Assembly: GCA_963989385.1 (NCBI GenBank)
Contig: OZ022502.1
Span: 52,011,454 to 52,075,453, forward strand
Origin: Ctena decussata
Taxonomy: Eukaryota > Mollusca > Bivalvia > Lucinida > Lucinidae
DNA: 64,000 nucleotides
Reading direction: 5' to 3'
The first letter of the stretch is position 1. Every line of letters starts with the position of its first letter. A model generated the notes under the pieces. It worked only from the letters and a program-made list of their open reading frames with translations. It was not told the origin of the DNA and searched no databases. This document shows, piece after piece, positions 43,758-55,600 of this stretch. Made by a program: the position numbers and the translations under genes.

Positions 43758-45691
43758 TATGCATAGATAGACGAAGAACTGTAAGTAGGTTCATATTCCT
43801 TCGTGCTGCAAATCGTCTGATTCTGCTTTTCTCATAGGCAGTGTACAAAGAGGCAAAATTCTGTCAACAAGAGGACCATGATAATGCTTATCGCTTACCT
43901 GAGAAAGCAGTCCAAATACCTGGTTAACTGACTTATACTCTAATACATTAAGATTTGTGTTTCTGATCAAATGCATTTAACTTATAGGTTTCAGAAAACT
44001 CAGTTTTCAATGTAAATTGCTTAATAAATCCCGAGTCTAAAGAGAAACGAACAAATGGGTTGACAGCATACTGATATAGAAGTGGGTAGTGTGTGTATGG
44101 AGGGGGATGGGGGATTGGAGGCACGGAGGCATTAGGCAGATAACAGGGTCGAAAATAGACTATTTCAGTAATGTTGGTGTTCTAGTTCCAATATAGATAG
44201 TGGAATTTGGTGGGATTATGATCTATTCTCAGATTTTATGTACATGTACTGTCTTTCGGTATAAGTTATAGAAAAAATAGGCAAAAGAAAGACTTAAATA
44301 AAAGAAACTTACCAGGCGTTGATCAAGAGGTGAGAAGAGGTAACAGAGATTTTCACTATATGTTTTATATATACTGAAAGGATTTAAAAACTTCCACTTT
44401 CTATCGCTGGCTGCTGATCTGTTCACTCATGACAGTGTTGAATTTTTAACGACAAAATGCTTGAAACGTATCAAATTTAAAGATTACGCAGTTTATGCGT
44501 ATCACTTACTTAAATGACGTCAGTAAAAGAGCGTTACGTCACTGAAATGAATAAGGCGATGCCAGCGCTATCTTATAAAACACTCTTTTCGACCATTTCT
44601 TACTGTCTTGATATTGTGACGTCATCCACGTGGATTTGCAAGTATCATTGCGGATGATGCTGTCGCGCAAAGCCTATTATGGAGACGCCGTCGACGTTAG
44701 TTAACGTCACGGCCTCTGGTTTTCAATCTCGGTTAGGTGCTTTCTGACGGTATTTTTAGCTTCCTGTAAACAATGCACGTCGTCTGAGATTTTAAATTGC
44801 TGTAATTAACACATAAAATTGTCACGCGACGCCACTTTTTGAAATTTCAGCATTTATCTGGCCCAAAACTCTGCACCTGTTTGTGATATTTAGGCGCTGA
44901 ATGCTAAATAAAGCCACAGACCGAGTTCAAACTTCTAAAAGTCAATTTGATAGTGTAAGAGAAATGTTTCACCAGAAAACTGTGTACATGAAGCTATTCA
45001 TCCTTATGTAAACGGTACTTAGAACACGAGGAGCACGTGCTTTTTTCCTGACCGATTCGGTTGAACGATTTCAGATTCGGTATATTGATATAATCAGGTA
45101 TAAGAGAATATATATGTTGTAAAATTTTGGTGGACGTAGCTGCATTGACTTTTGAGATATTCAAAATTAATGGGTGGAAGTTTTTAAATCCTTTCAGTAT
45201 ATATATAAGGCAGCACCTTGCCAAAACATGCAACTCCGGTAGTTTTTTGAAGGTCGAGATTATTGACATTTATAGTTCCATCTGCACTACTTATTAACGT
45301 CATTACGCCGAGATAATTCAAACATAGACATAAGTATTGCATTTACGAACTAAAACGGCAGAAAATAGTCTATTCTGTATGTTTATTTGCGGACTTCAAA
45401 GCCACAGCTTGCATATTTTTGAAATTTTCTAGAAGATATGACATGTGATAAATTTTATATCTGTAAAAATTAAATAAAAATGAACTCTGGTTATCGGACA
45501 CCGTGTCATAAAATACGGCTATGTAGCTTTTATTGACAGTTTTTCACACCTGACTTAGTTGCATCCGATGTTAGTTCCACCAGAGGAGCTACATTTGATA
45601 GTTTACAAGACCTGATTTATCAAACTTTTCGACAGTATTTTACAAATGGGTACATGCCATAAGGTGCCCTTTTCATGCTTAATCAGTCATT
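43758..45691 (-). promoter_or_regulatory. Candidate promoter/5' region with CRE cluster
   Basis: Two perfect TGACGTCA sites (44514-44521, 44617-44624) and half-sites at about 44534 and 44703 occur within 200 bases. On the minus strand, CGCCTG|GTAAGT near 44313 and CTCAG|GTAAGC near 43907 look like donor sites. This could be the start of the minus-strand Kazal gene, 11 kb upstream of its first recognised exon, but no signal-peptide exon was found. A 30-base inverted pair (TACTGAAAGGATTTAAAAAC) occurs at 44368 and 45175. Confidence 0.25.
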
Positions 45692-45929
45692 TGAGCTACG
45701 ACACGACAAAACCAACAATATGGTTGTGCACCCAGCGCAGACTCAGATCAGCCTTGGCATCCGCCCAGTCTGATCAGAGTCTTGGCTGTCCACATGGAGG
45801 TAGCTTAGACCCTTAGCTACCCATTAAGCTCTTAACGAAGAGTCTGATCAAATTGGGCAGATGCCAAGGCTGATCGGAGTCTGCGCTGGGCGCACGACCA
45901 CATTGTTGGTTTTGTCGTGTCGCGGCTCA
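45692..45929. mobile_element. Family A MITE
   Basis: TGAGCTACGACACGAC to GTCGTGTCGCGGCTCA, TT on both sides, palindromic. Confidence 0.92.
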
Positions 45930-45942
45930 TTTTATGATGGGG

Positions 45943-46215
45943 CATAATAAAATGCCAAAGGCACACACGTCCCCCGACGTATGGAATGTAAGTAATTGCG
46001 ATAATTGATCTTGAAAGGAGTCATGGCTACAAGTTAAGTGATGATCACATGCCATAATTCGGACAGAAATCATCTGATCATATGATAAACTTTGAAACAG
46101 CTGTAACATTAAATTTCTGTTCTTTTTTTATGCAAGTCGCCCCAATGAAATATTATCAGTATGATCCCCATCAAATGGTGATGGTATCCTGATAGTTTAA
46201 TGATGGAAATCAGTT
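45943..46215. repeat. Tandem-core interspersed repeat, leader copy 2
   Basis: Matches 5103-5400: GTCCCC(T/C)GGCGTATGGA, GGAGTCA(C/T)GGCTACAAGTT, AGTGATGATCACA, AATCATCTGATCATATGAT. Here it directly precedes the second 47 bp array. Confidence 0.8.
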
Positions 46216-46950
46216 GAAACTACTCAAAAGTTATATATCTTTAAGTAATAACCTGGTATTCGATGGGCTAGTCAAAGAGATATATCTTCTAATAATAACC
46301 AGGTGTTCCCCCGGGATAGTCAAATAAATATATCTTCTAGTAATAACCATGTGTTCCATGGGCTATTAGAAGATATATATCTTCTAGTAATAACCAGGTG
46401 TTCCGCGGGCTACTCAAAGATATATATCTTCTAGTAATAACCAGGTATTTCCCGGGCTAGTAATAACCAGGTATTTCCCGGGCTACTCAAAGATATATAT
46501 CTTCTAGTAATAACCAGGTGTTGCCCGGGCTACTCAAACTAGTAATAATCAGGTGTTCCATGGGCTACTCGAAGATATATATCTTCTAGTTATAACCAGG
46601 TGTTCCCCGGGCTACTCAAAGATATATATCTTCTAGTAATAACCAGGTGTTCCATGGGCTACTCAAAGATATGTATCTTGAGTAATAATCAGGTATCCCA
46701 TGGGCTATTCGAAGAATTGTATCTTCTAGTAATAACCAGGTGTTCCATGTGCTATTCAAAGAAATTTATCTTCTAGCAATAACCAGGTGTTCCATGGGCT
46801 ATTCAAAGAATTATATCTTCGAGTAATAACCAGGTGTCCCATGGGCTATTCAAAGAATTATATCTTCGAGTAATAACCAGGTGTCCCATGGGCTATTCGT
46901 CGAGTAATAAACAGGTTTTCTTCTTGCTACTCGAGGATGTATATGTGTAT
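46216..46950. repeat. 47 bp minisatellite, array 2 (about 15 copies)
   Basis: Same unit as at 2240-4300, including the degenerate end CGAGTAATAAACAGGTTTTC and TACTCGAGGATGTATATG, which also closes array 1. Confidence 0.95.
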
Positions 46951-47827
46951 CAATGTTTAGACTGTTCCACAGCTATATCTGTTAGGCAGATAATAGACAG
47001 TACCAAACCAAAGTTTTATTAACAGAAAACCTGATACTGGGTCAACTTCAGCGTCGCTTCACCTTGAACAGATGTCTGCGTGGTAAATTATAAATAGCTT
47101 GCATATAGAAATGGCTTCCCCAATATGTAATCCTAATTCTGACCTTGTTTTATAACGATACTTACCCCGAACATTAGGGCGGAACGAGCACTATAGACAC
47201 AGATCCTTAAGGATCCTTTTTATCAAGATCTGCACTTTTTAACCACATTCCCTAGTGAAGGCTTTCAACACGAATAATGAAATGAATTTGTTCACATACT
47301 GATGATAGCTGTTATAGGTTTAGGTGTCCCAATATATATGTATGCAGGGAATTTGTGGTAAAACATTCCTGCAAAGTCCAGTGTTACACCATAAAAATCT
47401 TATAAAAATTTGGACACCTAAAATATTTCCTTAATTGTCGTAAAAACGAGACATGCAGTAATATGCAGACAGAACTGTAACACTGCAGACCCTGATCAGA
47501 CTGTTCCTTAAGTCTGATTTTGGTCCGAACTGTTTGTTCATACCTAACTGTTCTAATGCTTAGAGTTTTCATGTTACTTGATCACTGGAAAAGAATGCCA
47601 TAACTAATAGAATTACAGCCAGTGTGCCCCTAACAAAGATCTTCTTCGAGTAAACAAATTGTAGAGAAGTTCCCAGTCAGTATTTTACAGCTGTCTATAA
47701 AAAGGAGAGATTACAAGCAGAAGCCATTTGTGACGTAGCACTGCTGATAAAATTTGACCAATGAGCTGTTGTCGGGAGCTGTAGATTTGAAGAGCTCCTA
47801 TGGTTCGGTACAGTCCTTAAATTTTAT
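46951..47827. other. No recognisable gene
   Basis: A degenerate family C-like palindrome lies at about 47480-47540 (GCAGACCCTGATCAGACTG). Otherwise nothing recognised. Confidence 0.4.
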
Positions 47828-48405
47828 ATTGTAAGGCATCAATGTTATGCATCATGAAAAACATCTCAGTTTGGACAATAAGTATTTTACAATGTTAAAA
47901 AAGCAACAACAAAAAACTTATTTATTTATTTCAAATTCGTTGATAATCATTTCACTTAGTTTTAAATGTTAAATATTACCTGCTTTCAAACTCCGTCAAC
48001 AACAAAAAGTGACTGTGGTCTGTTTTTAAGTTAATTTTGCTGTTTATATATGTTTTTAACTGCTTAGTTAGATTTTTTTTAATTTTAGATACGTGTCACT
48101 CCGTCTGTTACCGGCACTCGTTTTCATACCATGGTACATTTAGCGTCTAAAAAACGTTCAATGAAATCATATTCTACTGTAATATGGTATAGCCCAAGGC
48201 TCTGAATAAGAACCCCATTTATATTTTGTCGTTTTGGCTTGGCATCCCTCCTGTGACCAGTCTTCGCCATGTTGAAATCTATTATCTTTGGATTTAATTA
48301 GTATTGAAACATATTTGTACTTATTCGTCCTGAAGGCAGAATGCATCGGGTAATTCTGCTAGTCTATGATTTTATTTGAACATGTTGTTTATGCCACCGG
48401 AACTT
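47828..48405. repeat. Duplicated segment, copy 2 (without MITE)
   Basis: 47828-47930 matches the tail of 47 bp array 1 (4301-4430); 47955-48405 matches 41957-42640. It provides the pre-insertion sequence for the MITE at 42312. Confidence 0.8.
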
Positions 48406-48424
48406 TTCTGCGTGGGGCAAACTT

Positions 48425-49065
48425 TAAATGCAGCAATAAATATCAATGAATGTAATATTGACCATACTAGATTTTGGAAATCGATTGGTAAACTTGGGGT
48501 CAGTAGTAGGGAAAACAACTGTTGTAAAAGCAGATGGCTCTACCACGACTAGCACCGTGACGTTTTAGACAAATGGAAGTCTGAGTTTTGCGATCTTTTT
48601 AATTCTTGCAAGTGCGAAACTGATAATGGCATTTCCATGTCTGAATGGAATAGAAGTTCTCCTTTATTTGAGGATATTAATATCTCCGTATTGGAAGTTA
48701 AACAAGCCGTTGAAAGTGCTAAACGGAGAAAAGCCTGCGGATTTGATAATATACCTGGAAGATACTACCGTTTATTTTCTACACGTTTTATTCAACGTGT
48801 GTTTTAACAAAGGTACTGTCCCTACAATATGGGGAAAATTCATAACTAACCCTATTCCAAAGCCGTCCTCTATGGATCCAAGAGATCCGCTTTCATATAG
48901 ATGGATTGCTTTGGCGTCATCAGTTTATAAGATATATTGCTCAGTTATCAATGAACGCCTTTCCAGATGGGTAGAAGAAAATGACAAAGTAAAAGATGAA
49001 CAAAATGGCTTTCGAAGGAAAAGAAGCACAATCGACCATGTTTCTAGTCCGCGCAATTGAGCACC
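48425..49065 (+). pseudogene. Decayed LINE reverse transcriptase, N-terminal part
   Basis: Conceptual frames give FWKSIGKLGVSSREN, DKWKSEFCDLFNS, VLEVKQAVESAKRRK followed by ACGFDNIPG, then, after a frameshift near 48785, GTVPTIWGKFITNPIPKPS, YRWIALASSVYKIYCSVINE and DEQNGFRRKRSTIDHV. This is the linker and the start of a non-LTR reverse transcriptase. Several stops and frameshifts show it is dead. Confidence 0.8.
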
Positions 49066-50030
49066 TCTATGACAATGCTATAAGTGCAGTCCAGATGAAT
49101 GGCAGCACAGGAGAAGGGTTCGCAGCACAGGAGAATGGTTCAGAACAACAGTGGGAGTAAGGCAAGGATGCCTTCTCTCACCCACTCTTTTTAACATTTC
49201 CTCGAAAGGATTATGTCTGGTGCTCTGGAAGAAGATGATGGAAAGGTTAGCATAAGCGGCAGAAGAATTACAAATCTGCGGTTTGCCGATGACACTAACG
49301 TTGTCGCTGAGGAAGAGCAGGAACTAGAAGCCCTAGTTGAAAGTCTCGACCTGCACATGATATAAAATGGAGATAAATGCTGACAAACAGCACCAATGGC
49401 ATCCAGATGGAGATTAAGGTTACAAGCTTCAAGTACCTTGGAGCAGTTGTCTCATATGAAGGCTCAAAACAGGAGGTTCTCTTAATAATTGCACAGACCA
49501 CTGCAGCTCTGACAAAGCTGAAGCCAATATGGATAGAAACACATATATCTCTTGGATCAAAGGTGAAACTGATGCGCCCCCTTGTCATATCCATATTTCT
49601 GTATGCCTCTGAAACATGGATCTTGACAGCAGAGTTAGAGAAAAGAACGCAGGCCTTTGAGATGAGATGCTATCGAATGTTACTAAACATCCCGTACAAG
49701 GACCATGTCACTAATGAGGAAATTCGCAGAAAGATCCAAGCAGCCATTGGCGAATATGACGAACTCCTGACCTTGGTCAAGAAACAAAAACTGAGGTGGT
49801 TTGGCCACGTCTCAATGTCTTCTGGCTTAGCAAAGACAATGCTGCAGGGCACAGTGAAAGGAAAAAAGAAGAAGAGGTAGACAGAAAGAGGTGGGAAGAC
49901 AATATTAAATAGTGCAGGGATGGACTTTGCTAGCTCAACTAGGGCAGTTGAAGACAGAACAAGATGGAAAGGGATTGTTGTAAAGTCATCCGTGGTGCCC
50001 CGACGACCTTCCATGGTTATGGGATAGACT
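49066..50030 (+). pseudogene. Decayed LINE reverse transcriptase, C-terminal part
   Basis: Continues with AIEHLYDNAISAVQMNGS, TVGVRQGCLLSPTLFN, the catalytic region NLRFADDTN, then an open stretch 49377-49880 with FKYLGAVVSYEGSK, LVISIFLYASETWILTAELE, YKDHVTNEEIRRKIQAAIG and LRWFGHVSMSSGLAKTMLQG, and finally SSVVPRRP. This is the typical C-terminal end of a LINE polymerase common in invertebrate genomes. Frameshifts near 49100, 49190, 49370 and 49878 make it a pseudogene. An ATT microsatellite follows at about 50105-50128, as at many LINE 3' ends. Confidence 0.85.
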
Positions 50031-50489
50031 AGATTACTATTATTCTAAATCTACATCTATACGTTGAACCGTCACGCTTGACTTTTTCTCAACGGGTATT
50101 ATTATAAATTATTATTATTATTATTATTGCATAAACAATGGAAATTGCAATCAAACTTGATCTGAATAAATGAGTATGAAGTTTCCGACCCTTCTGTAAT
50201 GAAATTAAAATTAAAATCGTTAAAAACGAAATTAAAATCATCTGACCTCGCATGCAATTATATTGCAGTAAGCCAAGACAAATGCAAAAAAATATTCATT
50301 TATTCGACTTTTTCAAATAATTGAGACCAATTTAGTTTGGAGGTGTCAACGTAATACATAGTCTCTTAATTGTGTTAAATGTCAACAGACCGGATATAGT
50401 ATAAATGTCAATCCTTCAGATAATTAAGATAATTTTGAACGAACGAACAGCGTCCCGCTTCTGCGACTATGGATGTGTTCCGCTGAGGT

Positions 50490-50524
50490 TCGGTGTGCGT
50501 GTGTGTGTCTGTGTGGGTGTGTGT

Positions 50525-50555
<31 letters not shown>

Positions 50556-50556
50556 G
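50490..50556. repeat. (GT)n and poly-G tract
   Basis: GT repeats followed by about 18 G. Confidence 0.95.
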
Positions 50557-50719
50557 TTACGTCGTTACGAGAATTGAAATACACATACACGATTAAGATA
50601 ATTGATGGACAGACTTTGGACGCCGGGAGGTGCGGCTATTCATTAAAGCTTTCCGTTGAGCTTCTTCGAATGCGCCGTTACAATTTATTGAAATAACAAC
50701 AACAGCAACAAAAAACATT

Positions 50720-50957
50720 TGAGCCGCGACACAACAAAACCTACAATGTGGTTGTGCGCCCAGCGCAGACTCAGATCAAGCTGGGCATCTGCCCAGTTTG
50801 GTCAGACTCATTGTTGAGTGCTCAAAGGGTATCTAAGGGTCTAAGCTACCTCCATGCGGACAGCGAAGACTCTGATCAGACTGGGCGGATGCCCAGGCTG
50901 ATCTGAGTCTAAGCTGGGCGCACAACCACATTGTTGGTTTTGTCGTGTCGCTGCCCG
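50720..50957. mobile_element. Family A MITE
   Basis: TGAGCCGCGACACAAC to TTGTCGTGTCGCTGCCCG; right terminus mutated. Confidence 0.9.
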
Positions 50958-51988
50958 TTTATAGTAAAATACGAACCAAGACAAAATTTAGGGATTATTT
51001 CATTTGAATATATATTCCCCTATTTATTTAGTATCGACAGTGAAATTTCAAACCGATTTATGATTTTGTCAGACGATATACCTAGATCTGGCGGATAAAA
51101 TATACTTAAGGACAAAAGTTAATTTGACATCCGTGCAGAACTTTTGTCTTTAAGTGTGAATATTTGCTTTCGGGGAATTTTTCTTCTCGAGGCACGCAGT
51201 TGCACTTTCGTCAAGCAAATTAGTTTAGTCTGAGGTCAGTTCTAGCAAAACTCCATTGAATGTTATATTTGGAAGTGATGGTATATCTTGAGTAACAATG
51301 TCAGATGTTATGTTTTCGGACCAGTGAATGACTGAATAGAATTTGCAGAAAAGCGTCATCCTGTTTTAATAATCATGTTATCAAACACCTGCTTTTGTGC
51401 TGAAATTATCTTTAACTGGGTCAGTAATATAACTAAACAATTTTTGTACCACAATTTGCCCCCTTTTGGCAACTGCGAAGTATTACTTTCAATGTTGTGC
51501 AAATAATAGGCGTGCCGGTATTGAAAAAGTAAATCGGAAAGGCTAAGAGGGCTCGTAAGGTCATCGTAAAATTTTCCTACCATTCTGAAATAATTTCTGC
51601 ACGAAAACGCTGAGTCTTAGAGAAGAGGTAATGATGTAATTACTGGTAAAGCGAGATAAAAGAATAACTGAGAATTTATAGTGTAGCGCTCGATCGACTA
51701 AACGTGAGTCGGAACTGGCAGAACGACTGTATACATACAGCAGAGTCCCAGAATCTGTACGTAATCCCTCACTTTCGCACTTTACCCTGCACCATTTTGA
51801 TACGATGACATAATGGCATGGCAATTATTCAGCTTGTCACATATGCAGCAGAATTGAAAACGAGCGATATTTACGCCTGCATTTGACAACATTAGCGGCA
51901 ACATGTGCACGATATTTCGAATATGTCAAGTGGCATAGGTTTATGCAATTATTTACCAACAGAGTCCGGAAAGGTAGAACCTGGCCCC
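50958..51988. other. No recognisable gene
   Basis: Only short ORFs without domains on both strands. Confidence 0.45.
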
Positions 51989-52220
51989 GAGGTTATAAAA
52001 CTTTTTTCGTGCTCAACTCAGCTGAGCATGAAATTTTCTCTTCTGATAAATATGAAAGTGCCAACTAATATTGGCATTTTCATATTCATAAGCAGAGAAA
52101 ATCTCAAACTTAACTAAACTGAGCAAAAAAACAGAGATACTTATCAGTAATTTGCTATTTATGAGCAAGTAAAATTTCATGCTCAGCTGAGTTGAGCATG
52201 AAAAAAGTTTTATAACCTCG
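51989..52220. mobile_element. Family D palindromic element, copy 1
   Basis: Ends GAGGTTATAAAACTTTTTTC and its complement. Subterminal TGCTCAACTCAGCTGAGCAT is itself a palindrome and occurs at both ends. The inner GTGCCAACTAATATTGGCAT is also palindromic. Confidence 0.88.
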
Positions 52221-52447
52221 GAGCCTGATTGTTAAAACAGGCCCGGATCCAGACCACCATGTACTGGTGGGATCTCTGGGTAACTGGTGGGGCTGGGAGG
52301 TGCCGAGATGTATTCGTGTTTGTATTGGAGGGGCTGGGGAGAGAGAGAGGGGGGGGGGCTTGAAAATATATGACTTAAGGGATCAGTTTGGTGAGAATTT
52401 TTATATTGTCTTTTTTTTTTTTTTTTTTTTTTTTTTTGCCTTGAAGT

Positions 52448-52510
52448 ATATGTTGTGATATTTCATTAGAATCGCCTCGCCAAGGCGATTCTAATGAGAT
52501 GTCACAACAT
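52448..52510. mobile_element. Small foldback (TATGTTGTGATATTTCATTA arms)
   Basis: TATGTTGTGATATTTCATTA-GAATCGCCT pairs with AAGGCGATTCTAATGA-GATGTCACAACATA. Preceded by a 26-base poly-T. Confidence 0.8.
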
Positions 52511-52680
52511 AAATTTTGAATAAATTATCCCAGTCTGTCATCGGATACTCCTTATTATCTGGAGGCCTACATAGTATACATAAAACAGAGGCCCAGATAG
52601 CAGGACTGAAGCCCCAAAGCCCACCGACTGGATCCGGGGCTGTGAAACTTCCTGAATAACTTAAGGTACTAGTATATGAA

Positions 52681-52700
52681 TGACCCCCCCCCCCAACCTG

Positions 52701-52731
<31 letters not shown>

Positions 52732-52760
52732 CACCACCACCACCACCTCCACCACCCTCA
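52681..52760. repeat. Poly-C, (CA)n and (CCA)n tract
   Basis: C-runs followed by CACACA and CCACCACC repeats. Confidence 0.95.
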
Positions 52761-52901
52761 CTCTCCCACCAGTTTTTAAAGAAAGACAGTTTTTTTGTGA
52801 CTTTTTGTTTCTTTTCTGGACAATGAACTCTTCAAAAATATGGTCTGTACTAAAAGGAAAGAATTTCCTCCTAGAGGACCAAATTAGTTATTTTCAAGCT
52901 C

Positions 52902-53134
52902 TGAGGTTATAAAACTTTTTTCATGCTCAACTCAGCTGAGCATGAAATTTGGCAGCTAATATATAGCAAATTACTGATAAGTACAGTTGTTTTCATGCTC
53001 AATTTAGCTGAGTATGAAATTTTCTCTGCTTATGAATATGAAAATGCCAACGTTAGTTGGCATTTTCATATTTATCAGCAAGGAAAATTTCATGCTCAGC
53101 TGAGTTGAGCACGAAGAAAGTTTTATAACCTCGA
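52902..53134. mobile_element. Family D palindromic element, copy 2
   Basis: Same ends as 51989-52220 (GAGGTTATAAAACTTTTTTC ... GAAAGTTTTATAACCTCGA). Internal block order is reversed, so the two copies are in opposite orientation. Confidence 0.88.
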
Positions 53135-53149
53135 GGCCAGAGTTGACCC

Positions 53150-53455
53150 ATACTGAGAAGGAAGACAAATATGAAAAGGCAGAGATGCTTCCCCTGAAAT
53201 TATACTCCTTCACCTTAATACTACTCCTATTGAGAAAGGTGCAAAAACGTAAAACGCGGAGATGCTTCCCCTGAAATTATACTCCTTCACCTTAATATTA
53301 CTCCTATTGAGAAGGGTGCAAAAACGTAAAAGGCGGAGTTGCTTCCCCTGAATTTATACTCCTTCACCTTAATATTACCCCTATTGAGAAGGGTGCAAAA
53401 ACGTAAACGCGAAGTTGCTTCCCCTGAAATTATACCCATTCACCTTAATAATAGA
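53150..53455. repeat. 77 bp tandem repeat, about four copies
   Basis: GATGCTTCCCCTGAAATTAT starts at 53184, 53261, 53338 and 53414. Other shared blocks are ACTCCTTCACCTTAATA and TATTGAGAAGGGTGCAAAAA. Confidence 0.93.
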
Positions 53456-53587
53456 GTCACCTTAATAATAGAGTCTCACAGAGTAAAAATAACCTAACTG
53501 TTTTAGTCTAGTCAGGTCAAGTCGTCCTCAGTTCACTTTTTGAAATAGGATCAGGTCAGGTAAATTCGGAGAGCAGGTCAATTCAGT

Positions 53588-53760
53588 CAGTGATATTGTT
53601 TCCTGTATATGTCATTGTTTGGAATTAAAACAAAAATAACTGGGCAAATAGTGAAAATCCTGATGAGACGGCTCATCATGAGCCGTTTCATCTGGAATTC
53701 CACTTTATGCAATTGTATGTCCGAATGTACCGTCCGTCCGTAGTTACCGGGCTTGACCCT
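53588..53760. mobile_element. Dispersed element with a 67 bp palindrome, second copy
   Basis: The palindrome 53644-53710 (GCAAATAGTGAAAATCC, GACGGCTCATCATGAGCCGT) has the same flanks as 32918-33070. Confidence 0.8.
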
Positions 53761-53996
53761 ATTTGAAAATCAAATGTCTTCATCTGTCAGTGAAACCGAT
53801 TGCCAATATGCCACGAAAAAATGCTGACGTTGCTACTGGTCTCCGATGATGTCTACAAAGACTTGATTGGCATGGTGTGAAAATTCGCGAATACCATACC
53901 ATATTCGAGTCCTGGCAAATCTTGAACGCGTATAGTGGAGACTCTTATCGGTTTGCACAGATGTGCAGACTGATTTGAGTGTTTACTGTATGCATA

Positions 53997-54211
53997 TGAG
54001 CCGCGACATGACAAAAGCAGCGAAGACTCTGATCAGTCAAGGTATCCGCCCAGTCTGATCAGTGTTTGCTGTCCGCACTTAGCTAGCTTAGACCCTTGGA
54101 TACCAACTAAGTGCAAATCGAAGACTGGTCAGACTTGACAGCTGCACAGGCTGATCTCCGTCTTCGCTAGGCACACGTTCCACTTTGTTGGTTTTGTCGT
54201 GTCACGGCTCA
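53997..54211. mobile_element. Family A MITE, 5' arm shortened, TA on both sides
   Basis: TGAGCCGCGACATGAC to GTCGTGTCACGGCTCA. The left arm lacks the CAACAATGTGG...GCCC section. Confidence 0.88.
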
Positions 54212-54287
54212 TATTACTTAAGGTTCTCTTACAAAAGAAATATACTTCCCTAGTATTGGTATCTCTCTATTTTTAACTGTTATTCTA

Positions 54288-54291
<4 letters not shown>

Positions 54292-54318
<27 letters not shown>

Positions 54319-54325
54319 AATAACT
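54292..54325. repeat. (CAGA)n microsatellite
   Basis: Six CAGA units. Confidence 0.9.
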
Positions 54326-55005
54326 TTATTTCACTCAAATCATATGACATATGAGGATTAATACAGTGTCTCTGAGATAACAAGTAGACGACAGTAGTGA
54401 AGGTACCAGTCTTACGATCAACTAAAAAACGTCCCGGAAGTGCCAATGGGTATGGGGCAACTTTTGTGACTTTCTGTTTGCATTCCTGGGTGCCGTATCC
54501 CTTAAAAATGGGTTCAGTTCAGCTTAAAGAAATGGAAGAAAATCCTACCTTTAAGATCTGAGTCCCATTGAGAAGAAAGACACGGAATAGAAAATGGAAA
54601 AGATTTTTTTCCTGACAGTAAACATTGGCATTAACCCTTCTTTGTGGAAACTAGCATTTACGAAACATTCCCTCTCTGTGGTATCAGAAAATTACATGAA
54701 TCTGAATGCTGTAGAAATAATGGCTATACACATGTTTGCGAAATAGAAATTAAAGATGCATGCTTGCGTTTCACTTGTGGAGGAAGGCCGGGGGAGGAAG
54801 TCGGACTACCCGGAGGGAACCACGGACACATTTTGACCAGAGGTGAACTGGACTGTCATTACGATAGTACAATTCTATTTGTCATTTGTCATTCATCCAA
54901 TATGATAATTTTTCTAAAAAACAAATAAAAAAATGCACACTGTATCCCCAACTGTATATTTCTCTGTGTATCTGGTAAAGGTTCCACAAAATGCTTGGCT
55001 AAATG

Positions 55006-55075
55006 GCAAACAGTGTAGACCCAGCTCAGACTGCTCCCGTACAGGAGCAGTCTAATCAGGGTCTGCACTGTTTGT
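55006..55075. mobile_element. Family C palindromic MITE
   Basis: GCAAACAGTGTAGACCC ... GGGTCTGCACTGTTTGT around GACTGCTCCCGTACAGGAGC. Confidence 0.82.
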
Positions 55076-55223
55076 CTTAAACTTTTTACTGCACCAAAAT
55101 GGGTGTTCGATTTTTTTTAGAAAAAAAAATACGGTACCATCTGTGGCGGCTGGAGAAACTGACCATGACAGCAATGTGGCCAAAATGCGTCGGACAGAAA
55201 CCTGTTACGATCCCAGGTAAGGG

Positions 55224-55291
55224 TATATAAACATGCGTTCATTCAAACGCTGCAGCTTTAATTTGAAGCTGGACGTTTGAAATTTCAAAAG
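55224..55291 (+). promoter_or_regulatory. Candidate TATA promoter and 5' untranslated exon of the plus Kazal gene
   Basis: TATATAA at 55224-55230; about 30 bases on begins a short stretch ending TTTCAAAAG|GTAAAA (donor at 55292). An acceptor (ATTATTTCTCTAG, 59333) lies just before the ATG of the signal-peptide exon, so an untranslated first exon must lie upstream, and this is the best candidate seen. Unproven. Confidence 0.3.
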
Positions 55292-55361
55292 GTAAAACTC
55301 TATTTTATATGCATGTTGCAATATACATGTAAATAAACAACCAGTTTGGATATACTATATA

Positions 55362-55598
55362 TGAGCCGCGACGCGAGAAAACCAACAAAGTGGTTGTGCG
55401 CCCTGCGCAGACTCCGATCAGCCTGGGCATCCGCCCAGTCTGATCAGAGTCTTCGCTGCCCGCATGAATATAGCTTAAGCCGTTAGCTCCCTTTAAGTGC
55501 CTAGGGAAGACTCTTATCAGACTGAGTGGAATCTTAGGCTGATCTGAGTCTGCGCTGGGCGAACAACCACATTGTTGCTTTTCTCGCGTCGCGGCTCA
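55362..55598. mobile_element. Family A MITE, first of a tandem pair
   Basis: TGAGCCGCGACGCGAG to CTCGCGTCGCGGCTCA. TA on the left; TA separates it from the next copy. Confidence 0.93.
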
Positions 55599-55600
55599 TA

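Noticed and set aside
54644..54928. Cysteine-containing 94-codon ORF (PLCGIRKLHESECC)
   Set aside because: It superficially resembles a Kazal C3-C4 span, but spacing is one short and the DGxTYxN core is missing. No paired splice sites were found.
55140..55218. Exon-like stretch ending CCCAG|GTAAGG
   Set aside because: No start or recognisable protein; the TATA-led stretch just downstream is the better candidate for a first exon.
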